A stretch of 64,000 bases of DNA from GCA-002712045 sp028112705 (GTDB lineage Bacteria; Pseudomonadota; Alphaproteobacteria; Rhodobacterales; Rhodobacteraceae): NCBI GenBank assembly GCA_028112705.1, contig JAOGYN010000004.1, positions 62,001 through 126,000 of the forward strand, written 5' to 3'. Of this stretch, positions 46,499 through 56,532 are shown in pieces. Both the position numbers and the translations under genes were made by a program. The stretch's first letter is position 1; each line of letters begins with the position of its first letter. The notes under the pieces were generated by a model. That model saw only the letters and a list, made by a program, of their open reading frames with translations. It was not told where the DNA came from and did not search any database.

Positions 46499-48436
46499 TC
46501 AATTACTGTTTTTATTTACTTTAAGAAAATCAACATCCAATAATGCTAATACTTTTTCTTCTATATCAAAAGAATTTAATTTTGCTGCCGCATACATTTC
46601 CACTGGATTTGCATGATCTAAAAACTCATCTGGAAAACACATAGATCTAAATTTCAAACCCTTATCGAAAGCACCTTCATCCGAAAGAAATTTTGCTACG
46701 TGGCTACCAAATCCACCTATTGCACCCTCCTCTATAGTAATTAAAGAATCATGAGTATTTACAATTTTCAAAATTAACTCTTCATCAAGTGGTTTTGCAA
46801 AACGAGCATCAACAATAGTAGGGTTAATTCCTTTTAGGTTTAAATTTTCTTTCGCCTTCACTACTTCACTTAATCTCGCACCAAATGATAAAATTGCTAT
46901 TCCAGTACCTTTATTTATTAGACGTGCTTTACCAATTTCTAATGGAATGCCCTTCTCAGGTATTACTACTCCTTCTCCCTCTCCTCTTGGAAATCTGAAA
47001 GCACTAGGCCTGTCATCTATTGACCTTGCAGTTGCTACCATGTGTACGAGTTCTGCTTCGTCTGAAGCTGCCATTACTACAAAATTTGGCAAATTCGTTA
47101 AATATGCAATATCAAAACTACCAGCATGAGTCGCCCCGTCAGCACCAACTAAGCCTGCCCTATCTATAGCAAATCGGACTGGTAGGTTTTGTAGAGCTAC
47201 ATCATGCACAATTTGATCATACCCTCGCTGTAAAAACGTTGAATATATTGCGCAAAATGGCTTCATTCCACCAGCAGCCAATCCAGCAGCGAAAGTCACA
47301 CCGTGTTGTTCTGCAATACCAACATCAAATGTCCTCTTAGAAAACTTTTTTGCGAATTTATCTAATCCTGTGCCATCCGGCATAGCAGCAGTTATGGCAA
47401 CAATTTTGTCATCAAATGTGGCCTCCTTTATTAATGATTCTGCAAAAATATTAGTATAAGATGGAGCATTTTGAACTGATTTTTTTATCTTCCCTGAAAC
47501 GACATCAAACTTTCCAACTCCATGATATTTATCGTTGGAGGCTTCTGCTGGTGGGTAGCCTTTTCCTTTTTGAGTAATCGTATGGATAAGAACCGGACCA
47601 TCCAATCGGTCTTTTACTGTTCGAAAGATAGATAATAATTGCTCGACATCATGCCCATCAATTGGGCCCACATAAGAAAACCCTAACTCTTCAAACAGAG
47701 TGCCGCCAACAGTCATCGTCTTTAACACCTCTTTTGCTCTTCGCGCACTTTCTTGAAGAGGTGCCGGTAACAAGCTTACTGCTCCTTTGGCCGCAGCTTT
47801 GAGTTCTTGAAAAGGCGCTCCAGCATATAATCTGCTTAAATAACTAGACATTGCACCAACAGGAGGAGCAATTGACATATCGTTATCATTCAAAATGACA
47901 ATCATTTTTTTTCGTAAATGGCCAGCATTATTCAAGGCTTCGTAAGCCATTCCAGCCGACATTGCTCCATCACCAATAACTGCGATAGTTGCACCTATTC
48001 CATATTCTGGTGCTCCTCCCAAATCTCTTGCTACTGCAAATCCCAAAGCGGCCGATATCGAGGTAGAACTATGTGCGGCTCCAAAAGGGTCATAAACGCT
48101 TTCATTCCTTTTTGTAAAACCAGAAAGACCATCCTTTTGCCGTAATGTTCTCATCTGATCTCTTCTACCAGTTAAAATCTTGTGTGGATAAGCCTGATGC
48201 CCAACATCCCATATAATTCTGTCTTTTGGGGCGTCAAAAACAGCATGAAGAGCGACCGTCATCTCAACAACACCAAGTCCTGCCCCAAGATGCCCACCTG
48301 TTTCTGAAACTGCATTGATTGTTTCTTGCCTAAGCTCAACAGCCAGTTCCCTTAACTCAATATCAGAAAGATTTTGCATATCAGACGGAACTCTAATCTT
48401 ATCTAATAATGGAGTTTTTGATTTATCTATACTCAT
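46499..48436 (-). CDS. dxs: 1-deoxy-D-xylulose-5-phosphate synthase
   Basis: Dxs condenses pyruvate and glyceraldehyde 3-phosphate to start the MEP isoprenoid route, using thiamine diphosphate. The 645-residue protein has HLGAGLGVVE and WDVGHQAYPHK at the N-terminus, the ThDP motif GDGAMSAGMAYEALNNAG near residue 150, and the transketolase-like DVGIAEQH near residue 365. It is the last gene of the operon with ispA, xseB and an HDAC-like gene. Confidence 0.97.
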   Translation of the reverse strand: MSIDKSKTPLLDKIRVPSDMQNLSDIELRELAVELRQETINAVSETGGHLGAGLGVVEMTVALHAVFDAPKDRIIWDVGHQAYPHKILTGRRDQMRTLRQKDGLSGFTKRNESVYDPFGAAHSSTSISAALGFAVARDLGGAPEYGIGATIAVIGDGAMSAGMAYEALNNAGHLRKKMIVILNDNDMSIAPPVGAMSSYLSRLYAGAPFQELKAAAKGAVSLLPAPLQESARRAKEVLKTMTVGGTLFEELGFSYVGPIDGHDVEQLLSIFRTVKDRLDGPVLIHTITQKGKGYPPAEASNDKYHGVGKFDVVSGKIKKSVQNAPSYTNIFAESLIKEATFDDKIVAITAAMPDGTGLDKFAKKFSKRTFDVGIAEQHGVTFAAGLAAGGMKPFCAIYSTFLQRGYDQIVHDVALQNLPVRFAIDRAGLVGADGATHAGSFDIAYLTNLPNFVVMAASDEAELVHMVATARSIDDRPSAFRFPRGEGEGVVIPEKGIPLEIGKARLINKGTGIAILSFGARLSEVVKAKENLNLKGINPTIVDARFAKPLDEELILKIVNTHDSLITIEEGAIGGFGSHVAKFLSDEGAFDKGLKFRSMCFPDEFLDHANPVEMYAAAKLNSFDIEEKVLALLDVDFLKVNKNSN

Positions 48437-48453
48437 AGTAAGTTATTAAACCT

Positions 48454-49326
48454 TTATTTTTTGCGCGAAATAACATAATCTGCTAACTGTCGAAGTCCAT
48501 CAGCTTCTGACCCAAATTCACTTAAAGAATCACAAGCCTCAGAAATTAACAGCTTAACTTCATGTTTTGCCTGATCCAATCCCATTAAGGAAACAAACGT
48601 AGCTTTGCCCGCTTTTGTATCTTTACGAACCTTTTTCCCAACTATAAATGTATTTCCTTCAATATCCAAGATATCATCAGTAATCTGGAATGCTAATCCT
48701 AATGCCTTTGAATATGGTGCTAAGACTTGCTCACATTGTCCAGCCAAACATGCTCCTGCCATTGCAGACCATTGAATTAATGCACCCGTCTTATTCATTT
48801 GCAATTTTGTTATTTCCTCCATGGTACAAAATTTATCACTTTTTTCTGACAAAATATCTTGCATTTGACCCAAAGCCATTCCAGCGGCACCAGATGCAAT
48901 AGCTAGACTATGAACTAACTTATTATTGATTTTTGGATCGGAAGTTAAGTTTTTTGAAGTTAAAATCTCATAAGATAATGATTGAAGGGCGTCGCCCACA
49001 AGAATTGCTGTGGCCTCATCCCAATTCACATGAACAGTCGGCAGACCTCTTCGTAGACTATCATCATCCATCGATGGTAAATCATCATGAACTAGTGAAT
49101 ATGCATGCAAGCATTCCACTGCTGCTGCAACCAGGTCGGCACTGGCTAAGTCAACATCAAACATAAATGCAGATTCCATCACCAAAAAAGCACGCAATCT
49201 TTTGCCACCACTTAGCGCTGCATAAGTCATTCCATCTTTTAAACGACTTTCTGGTAAGCTTAAAAAACTCTGTTTTAATTGCTGTTCTGTTCTTAACTGA
49301 CAGTTTCTTAATTTATCAACAAACAT
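48454..49326 (-). CDS. ispA: Polyprenyl (farnesyl) diphosphate synthase
   Basis: A 290-residue short-chain prenyl transferase that makes farnesyl (or geranyl) diphosphate. The first aspartate-rich motif is DDLPSMDDD near residue 83 and the second is DDILD near residue 215; GGKRLRAFLV precedes. The ATG at 49326 overlaps the xseB stop by one base (TGATG). The dxs gene 17 bases downstream supplies its precursors. Confidence 0.95.
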   Translation of the reverse strand: MFVDKLRNCQLRTEQQLKQSFLSLPESRLKDGMTYAALSGGKRLRAFLVMESAFMFDVDLASADLVAAAVECLHAYSLVHDDLPSMDDDSLRRGLPTVHVNWDEATAILVGDALQSLSYEILTSKNLTSDPKINNKLVHSLAIASGAAGMALGQMQDILSEKSDKFCTMEEITKLQMNKTGALIQWSAMAGACLAGQCEQVLAPYSKALGLAFQITDDILDIEGNTFIVGKKVRKDTKAGKATFVSLMGLDQAKHEVKLLISEACDSLSEFGSEADGLRQLADYVISRKK

Positions 49327-49568
49327 CACAATTTTTCGACAGGCTTGCTTCCTGATACAGATCCATCGCTTGAGAAAGTGATTTGTGCTACTTTTTCTTC
49401 AGCTTCCTTTAATTTTTGCTCACAATGTTTTTTTAAATCATTTCCCATTTCATAAAGCTTAATAGAATCCTCAAGTGGTACTTGCCCATTTTCAAGCTTT
49501 GCAACAACATCTTCTAATTCACTCATTGCTCGCTCAAATGAAAAATTTGAAATATCTTTTACTGTCAT
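49326..49568 (-). CDS. xseB: Exodeoxyribonuclease VII small subunit
   Basis: An 80-residue helical subunit of exonuclease VII, which needs XseA for activity. FERAMSELEDVVAKLENGQVPLEDSI is the family core. It overlaps ispA by 1 base and the upstream HDAC-like gene by 4 bases. xseA is not in the window. The xseB-ispA-dxs order is widespread in proteobacteria. Confidence 0.95.
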   Translation of the reverse strand: MTVKDISNFSFERAMSELEDVVAKLENGQVPLEDSIKLYEMGNDLKKHCEQKLKEAEEKVAQITFSSDGSVSGSKPVEKL

Positions 49569-50500
49569 TTGCTTCTCTCCATCAGGACCTTTACGTGAAC
49601 AGCGACCGATGCTGCCAATGCCTCCAAATTATAGCCACCTTCTAATGAAGATACCAATCTACCATTACAATGCTTATCTACAACATCGCAAAGTTTGTGA
49701 GTAATCCACTCATAATCTTCCTCAACCAACTCAAGATTTGCAAGTGGGTCGCTAATATGAGCATCAAAACCTGCAGATATTATTAAAAGCTCTGGCTTAA
49801 ACTCTTCTAATTTTGGTATAATAATTTCGTTAAAACTTGAACGCACACCGTCTCCAGCTGTATTTGATGCAATTGGTATATTTAGGACGTTATCAAATGC
49901 GCCTGTTTCATCTACCTTTCCTGATCCAGGCCACAACGGCGATTGATGCATAGAACAAAACAAAGTCTTTGGTTCATGCCATAAAAGATCTTGCGTACCA
50001 TTACCGTGATGGACATCAAAATCAACTACTGCAACTCGTTCCAAACCGTAATTTTTAAGAGCATACTTTGCGGCGATAGCAACATTACCAAAAATACAAA
50101 AGCCCATTGCCTTCGAAGTTTCAGCATGATGCCCTGGCGGACGAATAGCCGCAAAAGCATTATTAAATTCTCCAGACATTACACTATCCACAGCTAGTAT
50201 ATTTGCACCCACTGCTCTTTTTGCAGCCGCCAATGAACCTTCTCCAAAATATGTATCTGCATCAATCTGCGCAATACGACCATCAATTATAATTTCCTCA
50301 ATCGACTTAACATAATCAGTGGAATGACATAGTTCTATTTGTTCTCTCGTTGCTAGAGGAGCATCTCGCCAGGTTAAATTTCTAAAGCTCGATGTTTTCA
50401 AAACATCTAATACTTTTGTTATACGTTTAACCTGTTCAGGATGGCCAACCGGTTCAATGTGATTAAAACAATCATTATGGCTTAAAATCAAAGTGCTCAT
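49565..50500 (-). CDS. Histone deacetylase-family amidohydrolase
   Basis: A 311-residue zinc deacetylase of the arginase/HDAC fold. The active site is visible: RPPGHHAE with the His-His pair near residue 127, the metal motif DFDVHHGNGT near residue 165, and SAGFDAH near residue 245. Bacterial members deacetylate polyamines or other small amides; histones are not expected. It heads the xseB-ispA-dxs operon with a 4-base overlap, a recurrent alphaproteobacterial arrangement whose logic is unknown. Confidence 0.9.
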   Translation of the reverse strand: MSTLILSHNDCFNHIEPVGHPEQVKRITKVLDVLKTSSFRNLTWRDAPLATREQIELCHSTDYVKSIEEIIIDGRIAQIDADTYFGEGSLAAAKRAVGANILAVDSVMSGEFNNAFAAIRPPGHHAETSKAMGFCIFGNVAIAAKYALKNYGLERVAVVDFDVHHGNGTQDLLWHEPKTLFCSMHQSPLWPGSGKVDETGAFDNVLNIPIASNTAGDGVRSSFNEIIIPKLEEFKPELLIISAGFDAHISDPLANLELVEEDYEWITHKLCDVVDKHCNGRLVSSLEGGYNLEALAASVAVHVKVLMERSK

Positions 50501-50562
50501 TTTTTCAATCTATATCGCAAAGTCAACGTTAACAAGTTTTAGGTGACTAAAATAAAACTCTA

Positions 50563-52734
50563 TCAATTTTCTGGACGCCCAAACAAAGTACCTAAAAAAC
50601 TTTTAGACTTAACCTTAGAGTTTACTCTTTTAAATAACCCACTTGCGTCAATATCTAAAACTTCATTATTTTTTGAACTGCGACTGGCTACTCTGGGATT
50701 TATCATTGGTAAGGGTCGAGAAGGTAAATCTTTACTAATTTTCATCATTATCTTTTTCCATATTTCAGCTGGTAAGCCACCACCAGTAACACCTTTTAGC
50801 GGAGTATTATCATCATAACCCATCCAAACTCCCACAACATAATCGGCCGTAAAACCAACAAACCAGGCATCACGCATGGCCTGCGTAGTTCCAGTCTTCC
50901 CACCAGCCTCACGATACTTAATTTTAGCTCGTCGACCAGAACCCTTTTCAATTACAGTATTCATCATATAAATTAATTGCTTGGCATTATCCCACTCCAT
51001 AACACGCTCACCCAAACCACCGTTTCTTCCCAAAATTGGGCTAGTTTCACCCACGATTGTTATTTCATCTAATCCATAAGGTTTTACACTAATTCCTCCA
51101 CTCAAAATACCAGCATAAGCTCCAGTCATTTCTATTAATGTAGCCTCTGAAGCCCCTAATGCTAGGGCTGGTCCTGGTGCCAAATCACCCGGAATTCCAA
51201 AATCGTTAGCAATTCTTCGAACAGAATCTAATCCAACCAGCATCGCTGTTTTAACAGCTATAGTATTTATTGATTTTGCTAGTGCTTCAGTTATTGTCAT
51301 CCTTCCATAAAACTCATTTGTGTAATTTTTAGGTGTCCAAGGGCCTGAATGAGGTACATCAATTGTTATTTCTTCATCAATAGCTTCACTGTTAAATTTA
51401 TACCCTTTTTCTAAGGCAGCAGCGTAAACAAATGGTTTAAATAAACTACCTGTTTGGCGCATAGCTTGTGTGGATCTATTGAATTGACCACTCACCTTAG
51501 TATCACGGCCACCTATCATTGCGCGTACTGCACCATCTGAAGACATAACAATAACCGCCGCTTGGGCGTCAGATTCTTTTGCAATTTTATTGTCAAAAAT
51601 ATCTCGCAAAACATCTTCTGCTGCCTTTTGAATTCTTGTATCGAAAGTAGTTTTAACATAGATATCAGCATTAGCCTTTTGAGTAAAAAAAGAAGGGCTA
51701 CTTTTACTCACCCAATCTGCAAAATAACCACCAAACTGTTCTTTTGCAGCTGGTGATAATTTAGCAGGGTATTTTTTGGATTTTAATGCAACATCTTTAG
51801 TTAAATAATTTTCTTTTTCCATTAAATCAATTATCACAGCGGCCCTCTCTTGAGCTCTTTGTAGATTTCGAGTTGGAGCATAATAAGAAGGTGCAACCAG
51901 CAACCCAGCTAACATGGCAGATTCTGATGGATTTAAGTACACTGCAGATTTATCAAAATACATTCTAGACGCAGCTTCAAACCCTTGATTGCCCGCCCCT
52001 AGGTAAACTCTATTTAAATATATCATTAAAATTTCATCTTTTGAAAATTTTAACTCCATGGCAATAGAAAATGGTATCTCTCGTAATTTTCGCACTATAC
52101 TATTTTTACGACATTGTTTCTCAAAATGTGCCTCAGATGACCCATCCGATGGATCAAAATTTGTACCTAAGCATAATATTTTAGCCACTTGTTGTGTTAT
52201 GGTTGATCCTCCATGGCCTCTCAGTGGGCTTCTTCCTTCTCTAATATTAATTCTAATAGCACTTGCGATCCCACGAGGACTAATACCAAAGTGTTTATAA
52301 AATCTTCGATCCTCAGCGGCAACTACAGCATTTTTTAAATGCGGAGAGACCGCAGTAGCAGTGATGGCACCACCAAATTGATTTCCACGCCATGCAAAAA
52401 TCTGACCATTTTTATCTAGTAAGGTTACCGAACCACTTACCCTGGCATCTACCAAATTATTAAGGGGACCTATCCGCGAATATTCGAATATTATAAAGCC
52501 AATAAGGACTACAGATATTAAGATTGTAAATCGGGAAAAAAAGAACCAAATAAACCAAAAAATCCATCTAAAAGTTGTAACAAAAATTCGATGTATAATA
52601 TTTTTACTAGATTTAATTTTTTTCTGTTTTTTATTTTTATGCGTGGCGTTTACAGAAATCTTCTTTTTAACTTTGGGAGCCTTACTATCCCTTCTAGCTC
52701 TCAATTGTTTATTTTTATCGACGGGTTTTGTCAT
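50563..52734 (-). CDS. Class A penicillin-binding protein (PBP1-type)
   Basis: A 723-residue bifunctional peptidoglycan synthase. A long lysine-rich cytoplasmic tail (about 45 residues) precedes one membrane helix. The GT51 domain has AAEDRRFYKHFGI and HGGSTITQQVAK. The transpeptidase domain has the catalytic Ser-x-x-Lys in TGSLFKPF, the SIN triad member, and KTGTT near residue 635. The C-terminal tail is short, without extra domains. Confidence 0.93.
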   Translation of the reverse strand: MTKPVDKNKQLRARRDSKAPKVKKKISVNATHKNKKQKKIKSSKNIIHRIFVTTFRWIFWFIWFFFSRFTILISVVLIGFIIFEYSRIGPLNNLVDARVSGSVTLLDKNGQIFAWRGNQFGGAITATAVSPHLKNAVVAAEDRRFYKHFGISPRGIASAIRINIREGRSPLRGHGGSTITQQVAKILCLGTNFDPSDGSSEAHFEKQCRKNSIVRKLREIPFSIAMELKFSKDEILMIYLNRVYLGAGNQGFEAASRMYFDKSAVYLNPSESAMLAGLLVAPSYYAPTRNLQRAQERAAVIIDLMEKENYLTKDVALKSKKYPAKLSPAAKEQFGGYFADWVSKSSPSFFTQKANADIYVKTTFDTRIQKAAEDVLRDIFDNKIAKESDAQAAVIVMSSDGAVRAMIGGRDTKVSGQFNRSTQAMRQTGSLFKPFVYAAALEKGYKFNSEAIDEEITIDVPHSGPWTPKNYTNEFYGRMTITEALAKSINTIAVKTAMLVGLDSVRRIANDFGIPGDLAPGPALALGASEATLIEMTGAYAGILSGGISVKPYGLDEITIVGETSPILGRNGGLGERVMEWDNAKQLIYMMNTVIEKGSGRRAKIKYREAGGKTGTTQAMRDAWFVGFTADYVVGVWMGYDDNTPLKGVTGGGLPAEIWKKIMMKISKDLPSRPLPMINPRVASRSSKNNEVLDIDASGLFKRVNSKVKSKSFLGTLFGRPEN

Positions 52735-53022
52735 CTAATCAATCCAAATTGACTCCTGATAGTAATAGGTAACATACTTAACTGGTAAAAAAACAAATGT
52801 GGAGGGTTCATGTTTAAATTTTGTCATTTTTAATTCCTAAATAATAGTTAGTTTATTTATTCATAAAATGTTCATTCTTAAGTAAATAATTTCCAACCTT
52901 GTTTATTATATAAAAAATAAACAGGTTGTGAAATGAATTTAAGGTTTTACTATTTATAAATAATCAATAAATTTACCGAATTAATTTTATTTAAATCTTT
53001 TGCAATAATGATGGGAAATAAT
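52735..53022. other. Intergenic region with a bulged 12-bp hairpin
   Basis: About 290 A+T-rich bases between divergent PBP and aldolase genes. A hairpin at 52895-52927 has AACC / GGTT and TGTTTATT / AATAAACA arms with one bulged T and an 8-base loop; no T run follows on either strand. A GGAGGG site at 52801 precedes a 7-codon frame (MFKFCHF), too short to call a gene. No RNA family is recognised. Confidence 0.4.
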
Positions 53023-53787
53023 ATGACTTCCAGCCCTAAAATCACAGAAATTCCAAATATTAATTTTTGGAATGAGCGTGTTGATCTCGCTGCTAGTTTT
53101 CGATGGGCAGACCGTTTAAATTTTAGTGAAGCAGTTGCTAATCACTTTTCTTTAGCAGTAAACGATACAGGTACGAAATTTCTTATGAATCCTTCCCAGT
53201 CACATTTTCAAAGGATCAAAGCAAGCGATTTGCTATTGGTTGACGCGGATAATTCGGAAACTATGGCTCAACCTGGGGCACCTGATCCAACTGCCTGGGG
53301 TCTGCACGGTAGTCTACATCGACACTGTCCACATGCAAGATGCGCAATGCACGTTCATTCTACACATGCCACTGTACTCGCATCTCTAGAAAACAGTAAT
53401 ATCTTGCCAATCGACCAAAATACTGCTGCTTTTTATAATCGATATGTTATTGATAATAATTATGGTGGGCTCGCATTCGAGAAAGAAGGCGAACGCTGTG
53501 CTAAATTATTTCAAGATCCCAAAGTAAAAGTCATGATTATGGGAAATCATGGAATTTTAATTATAGGTTCATCAGTAGCAGATACATTTAACAGACTGTA
53601 TTATTTTGAAAAGTCGGCAGAGACATACATAAGAGCCTTACAAACAGGACAAAAACTAAGAGTTTTATCTGATGAAATCGCAGAGAAAACTGCATCAGAA
53701 ATGGATGGATTTCCAGAACAAGCAGAAAAACATCTGTCAGAATTGAAAGCTATATTAGATTTTGAAAATTCTGATTACGCTTCTTAA
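53023..53787 (+). CDS. Class II aldolase/adducin family protein
   Basis: A 254-residue zinc enzyme of the fuculose-aldolase/adducin fold. The zinc ligands lie in AMHVHSTHAT near residue 107, and the IMGNHGILIIG segment near residue 170 supplies the C-terminal strand. Family members are aldolases, epimerases or decarboxylases on sugar phosphates or related acids; specificity is not clear. ATG at 53023 is preferred since GGGAA lies 5 bases upstream; two ATG codons at 53008 and 53011 would add up to five residues. Confidence 0.82.
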   Translation: MTSSPKITEIPNINFWNERVDLAASFRWADRLNFSEAVANHFSLAVNDTGTKFLMNPSQSHFQRIKASDLLLVDADNSETMAQPGAPDPTAWGLHGSLHRHCPHARCAMHVHSTHATVLASLENSNILPIDQNTAAFYNRYVIDNNYGGLAFEKEGERCAKLFQDPKVKVMIMGNHGILIIGSSVADTFNRLYYFEKSAETYIRALQTGQKLRVLSDEIAEKTASEMDGFPEQAEKHLSELKAILDFENSDYAS

Positions 53788-53866
53788 AACTCAAGATTAT
53801 AAAAACAACAATATTTGAAACGTATTTTATAGAATTAGTACTTCAGTTAGCTAATTTGTCAGAAAC

Positions 53867-54967
53867 TTATCCTATCACACCTTGATTTTCACCCAGTTGA
53901 CCCCTGTGCAGTAAAAAATGATCAAGGATGATACAGGCCATCATAGCCTCGCCGACAGGAACTGCCCTTATACCAACACAGGGATCATGACGCCCCTTAG
54001 TTATAATGTTGGTAGCTTCTCCAGACGTAGTTATAGTTTGACGACTGGTCACAATTGAAGAAGTTGGTTTTACAGCAAACCTGCAAACAATATCTGCTCC
54101 ATTCGAAATACCACCTAAAATACCTCCAGAATTATTTGTTTTATATTCTGGCCCATTTGGGCCCATTTCAATCTCATCAGCGTTTGCGACACCAGTCAGC
54201 ATAGCTGCAGACATTCCCTCACCAATTTCAACACCTTTAACGGCATTGATGGACATCATACCAGCTGCGATATCTGTATCTAGCTTTGCATAAATAGGTG
54301 CACCCAAGCCCGAAGGAACCCCAGATGCTAAAATTTCTATTATTGCACCCACAGAATTACCAGACTTACGTAAATCATCTAAATATAGCGCAAACTGCTT
54401 TGCCGCTAATTTGTTGGGAGCCCAAAATGGGTTTTTTTCAATTTCACTAATATCTACATCAGCTCTATTAATTTTATGCTTACCCATTTGAAGCATATAC
54501 CCAGTTATTATCAATTCAGGCATTACATTTTTAAGTACTGCTCTCGCGACACCACCAGCTGCTACACGAGCAGCAGTTTCCCTGGCTGATGAACGCCCAC
54601 CACCTCGATAATCTCTATTACCATATTTAGTGAAGTATGTTATGTCGGCATGCCCAGGTCGAAACTTATCTTTAATATCAGAATAATCTTTTGAACGTTG
54701 ATCTGTATTCCAAATGATCAACTGTATTGGCATACCTGTAGTTTTACCCTCAAAAACTCCTGATAATATATCAACCTTATCAGCTTCTTGTCTTTGGGTA
54801 GTATACTTATTTTTTCCTGGCTTTCTTTTATCGAGCCAAGTTTGCAACATTTCTTTGCTTAATAATATATTAGAAGGGCAACCATCAATTGTAGCTCCCA
54901 AAGCCTCTCCATGGCTTTCACCCCAGGTAGTCACTTTAAAAAAATGGCCAAAGGTATTGATTGACAT
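53867..54967 (-). CDS. aroC: Chorismate synthase
   Basis: AroC makes chorismate from EPSP using reduced FMN, the last shikimate-pathway step. The 366-residue protein begins MSINTFGHFFKVTTWGESHG, the family N-terminus, and has RPGHADITY, GGGRSSARET and the C-terminal GRHDPCVGIRAVPVGEAM block. The ATG at 54967 has GGAGCT upstream; a longer in-frame start is not supported by the family. Confidence 0.96.
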   Translation of the reverse strand: MSINTFGHFFKVTTWGESHGEALGATIDGCPSNILLSKEMLQTWLDKRKPGKNKYTTQRQEADKVDILSGVFEGKTTGMPIQLIIWNTDQRSKDYSDIKDKFRPGHADITYFTKYGNRDYRGGGRSSARETAARVAAGGVARAVLKNVMPELIITGYMLQMGKHKINRADVDISEIEKNPFWAPNKLAAKQFALYLDDLRKSGNSVGAIIEILASGVPSGLGAPIYAKLDTDIAAGMMSINAVKGVEIGEGMSAAMLTGVANADEIEMGPNGPEYKTNNSGGILGGISNGADIVCRFAVKPTSSIVTSRQTITTSGEATNIITKGRHDPCVGIRAVPVGEAMMACIILDHFLLHRGQLGENQGVIG

Positions 54968-55053
54968 GGCAGCTCCTAATAAAACCGAAATACTTTTCAA
55001 ATACTATAATAGAGTTTTATCAAAATTATGGAATACCTGAATTAACTGAACGC

Positions 55054-55617
55054 TTAAAATTTGAAAGACCGACCTATAGCGTCTAATAAATCATTTTTTG
55101 TCAAATCAATCTTAATTCTAATCGAATCCACAAAATTTAAATATTTTAATAGATGATCTGAAAGTTGCGGAAATATATCCCCTAATAGTTCGCCATAAGT
55201 GTAAATACCAAATAATAATAGTACAAGAACTGCTGATAAACAAAACCCTAACCAAAATTCCTTATTTGAAAGTATGTTCAGAAAATTTATTTCTTCAGGT
55301 TTATTTAATTGTTTTAAATCTATCACATCATTTTTCTTTTGCGTTTGTTTTTTATTATGGCGTGACGATTTCATTATTTTTTTATCAAACTCTGCCTCTT
55401 CACGTAAAATTTTTAATACCTGTGCATTAGTCAATGGCACCTTTTGAATGGCACTTGGTTCCTCAAAGGAAGGTTTGTTCTCCACACTTAATTTATCAAT
55501 AAAGATCTCTGTCCATTGATGTTTACAACTGATGCACTTAATATTGTGCTCCTTATCTAGAAATAAATTAGTATTTATAGAATAGGATTTTTCGCAATTT
55601 GGACAGACGACTTTCAT
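55054..55617 (-). CDS. Zinc-ribbon (MJ0042-type) membrane protein
   Basis: A 187-residue protein. The N-terminus is a zinc ribbon, CPNC at residues 5-8 and CISC near residue 31, as in MJ0042/zinc_ribbon_4 domains found at the start of many proteobacterial membrane proteins. A charged linker rich in Lys follows, then one membrane helix near residues 125-145 (FCLSAVLVLLLFGIYTY) and a C-terminal domain of about 40 residues, presumably periplasmic. Function is unknown. Confidence 0.78.
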   Translation of the reverse strand: MKVVCPNCEKSYSINTNLFLDKEHNIKCISCKHQWTEIFIDKLSVENKPSFEEPSAIQKVPLTNAQVLKILREEAEFDKKIMKSSRHNKKQTQKKNDVIDLKQLNKPEEINFLNILSNKEFWLGFCLSAVLVLLLFGIYTYGELLGDIFPQLSDHLLKYLNFVDSIRIKIDLTKNDLLDAIGRSFKF

Positions 55618-55799
55618 AAAAACTTTCTACAAAATAAAAGATGTAGAAGTCACTTAACAGATTTTTTGATCTAATGGCACTAAAAGATTAGTAGGTTTTA
55701 GATATTTGTTAGTAAATTTAATGATATTAATTGAGAAAATAGTTAGCTATATTCTAAGAATAATAAAATAGTATTAATAAGGAAAAAGGTTAGCTGAAA

Positions 55800-56522
55800 A
55801 TGCGCATTATTATGCAATACATTTTTTCTTTAATATTTATCATACAGATGTATGTAATGATGATCTTGGTTACAATCTGCTTTACGCCATTGCTTCTATT
55901 TAGGGATGATTTAACCATGACAGCAGTCAATATATGGTGTGGTTGGGTAAAATTTACTGCAAACGTATTGGTTGGAATAAAAACAGAAGTACGCGGTGTT
56001 GTGCCTGAAGATGAGGTTTTAATTATCTCTAAGCATCAGTCCTTTTTAGACATAATAATGATCGTTTCTGCATTAAATCGACCAAAATTTATAATGAAAA
56101 AGGAAATATTAATAACTCCAATAATTGGCTTTTGGGCAAAAAAACTTGGGTGCATTCCTATTGATAGAGGTAAAAAAGGTGCTGCTATAAGAGAGATGAT
56201 AAAAGCAGTACACCTGAGCAGCAGAAAGAAACCAGGCCAATTAATCATATTTCCCCAAGGCACCCGAGTAGCTCCAAAAACTCACGCACCTTATAAAATT
56301 GGGTCAGGTGTGTTGTACTCAGAATTAGAGCAAGATTGTGTCCCAGTTGCTACTAATGTTGGAATGCTGTGGCCTAAAAGTAGTATTTTAAGAAAACCTG
56401 GATTGGCAGTAATCGAGTTTCTACCAAGAATTGAAAGCGGCTTAGACATTAAAGAATTTATGGGCTTAATAGAAAATAATATAGAGAAGGCATCTGATAA
56501 TTTAATAAATGAAGATAATTAA
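55800..56522 (+). CDS. plsC: 1-acyl-glycerol-3-phosphate acyltransferase (PlsC family)
   Basis: A 240-residue membrane-bound acyltransferase that likely makes phosphatidic acid. It has an N-terminal hydrophobic segment, the catalytic HQSFLD (H-x4-D) near residue 80, and the acceptor-binding FPQGTR near residue 157. The residue before the catalytic His is Lys, not the usual Asn, in ISKHQSFLD; this Lys variant occurs in several alphaproteobacterial members. An ATG at 55800 follows AAGGTTAG. Confidence 0.85.
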   Translation: MRIIMQYIFSLIFIIQMYVMMILVTICFTPLLLFRDDLTMTAVNIWCGWVKFTANVLVGIKTEVRGVVPEDEVLIISKHQSFLDIIMIVSALNRPKFIMKKEILITPIIGFWAKKLGCIPIDRGKKGAAIREMIKAVHLSSRKKPGQLIIFPQGTRVAPKTHAPYKIGSGVLYSELEQDCVPVATNVGMLWPKSSILRKPGLAVIEFLPRIESGLDIKEFMGLIENNIEKASDNLINEDN

Positions 56523-56532
56523 GAAGATTGGG

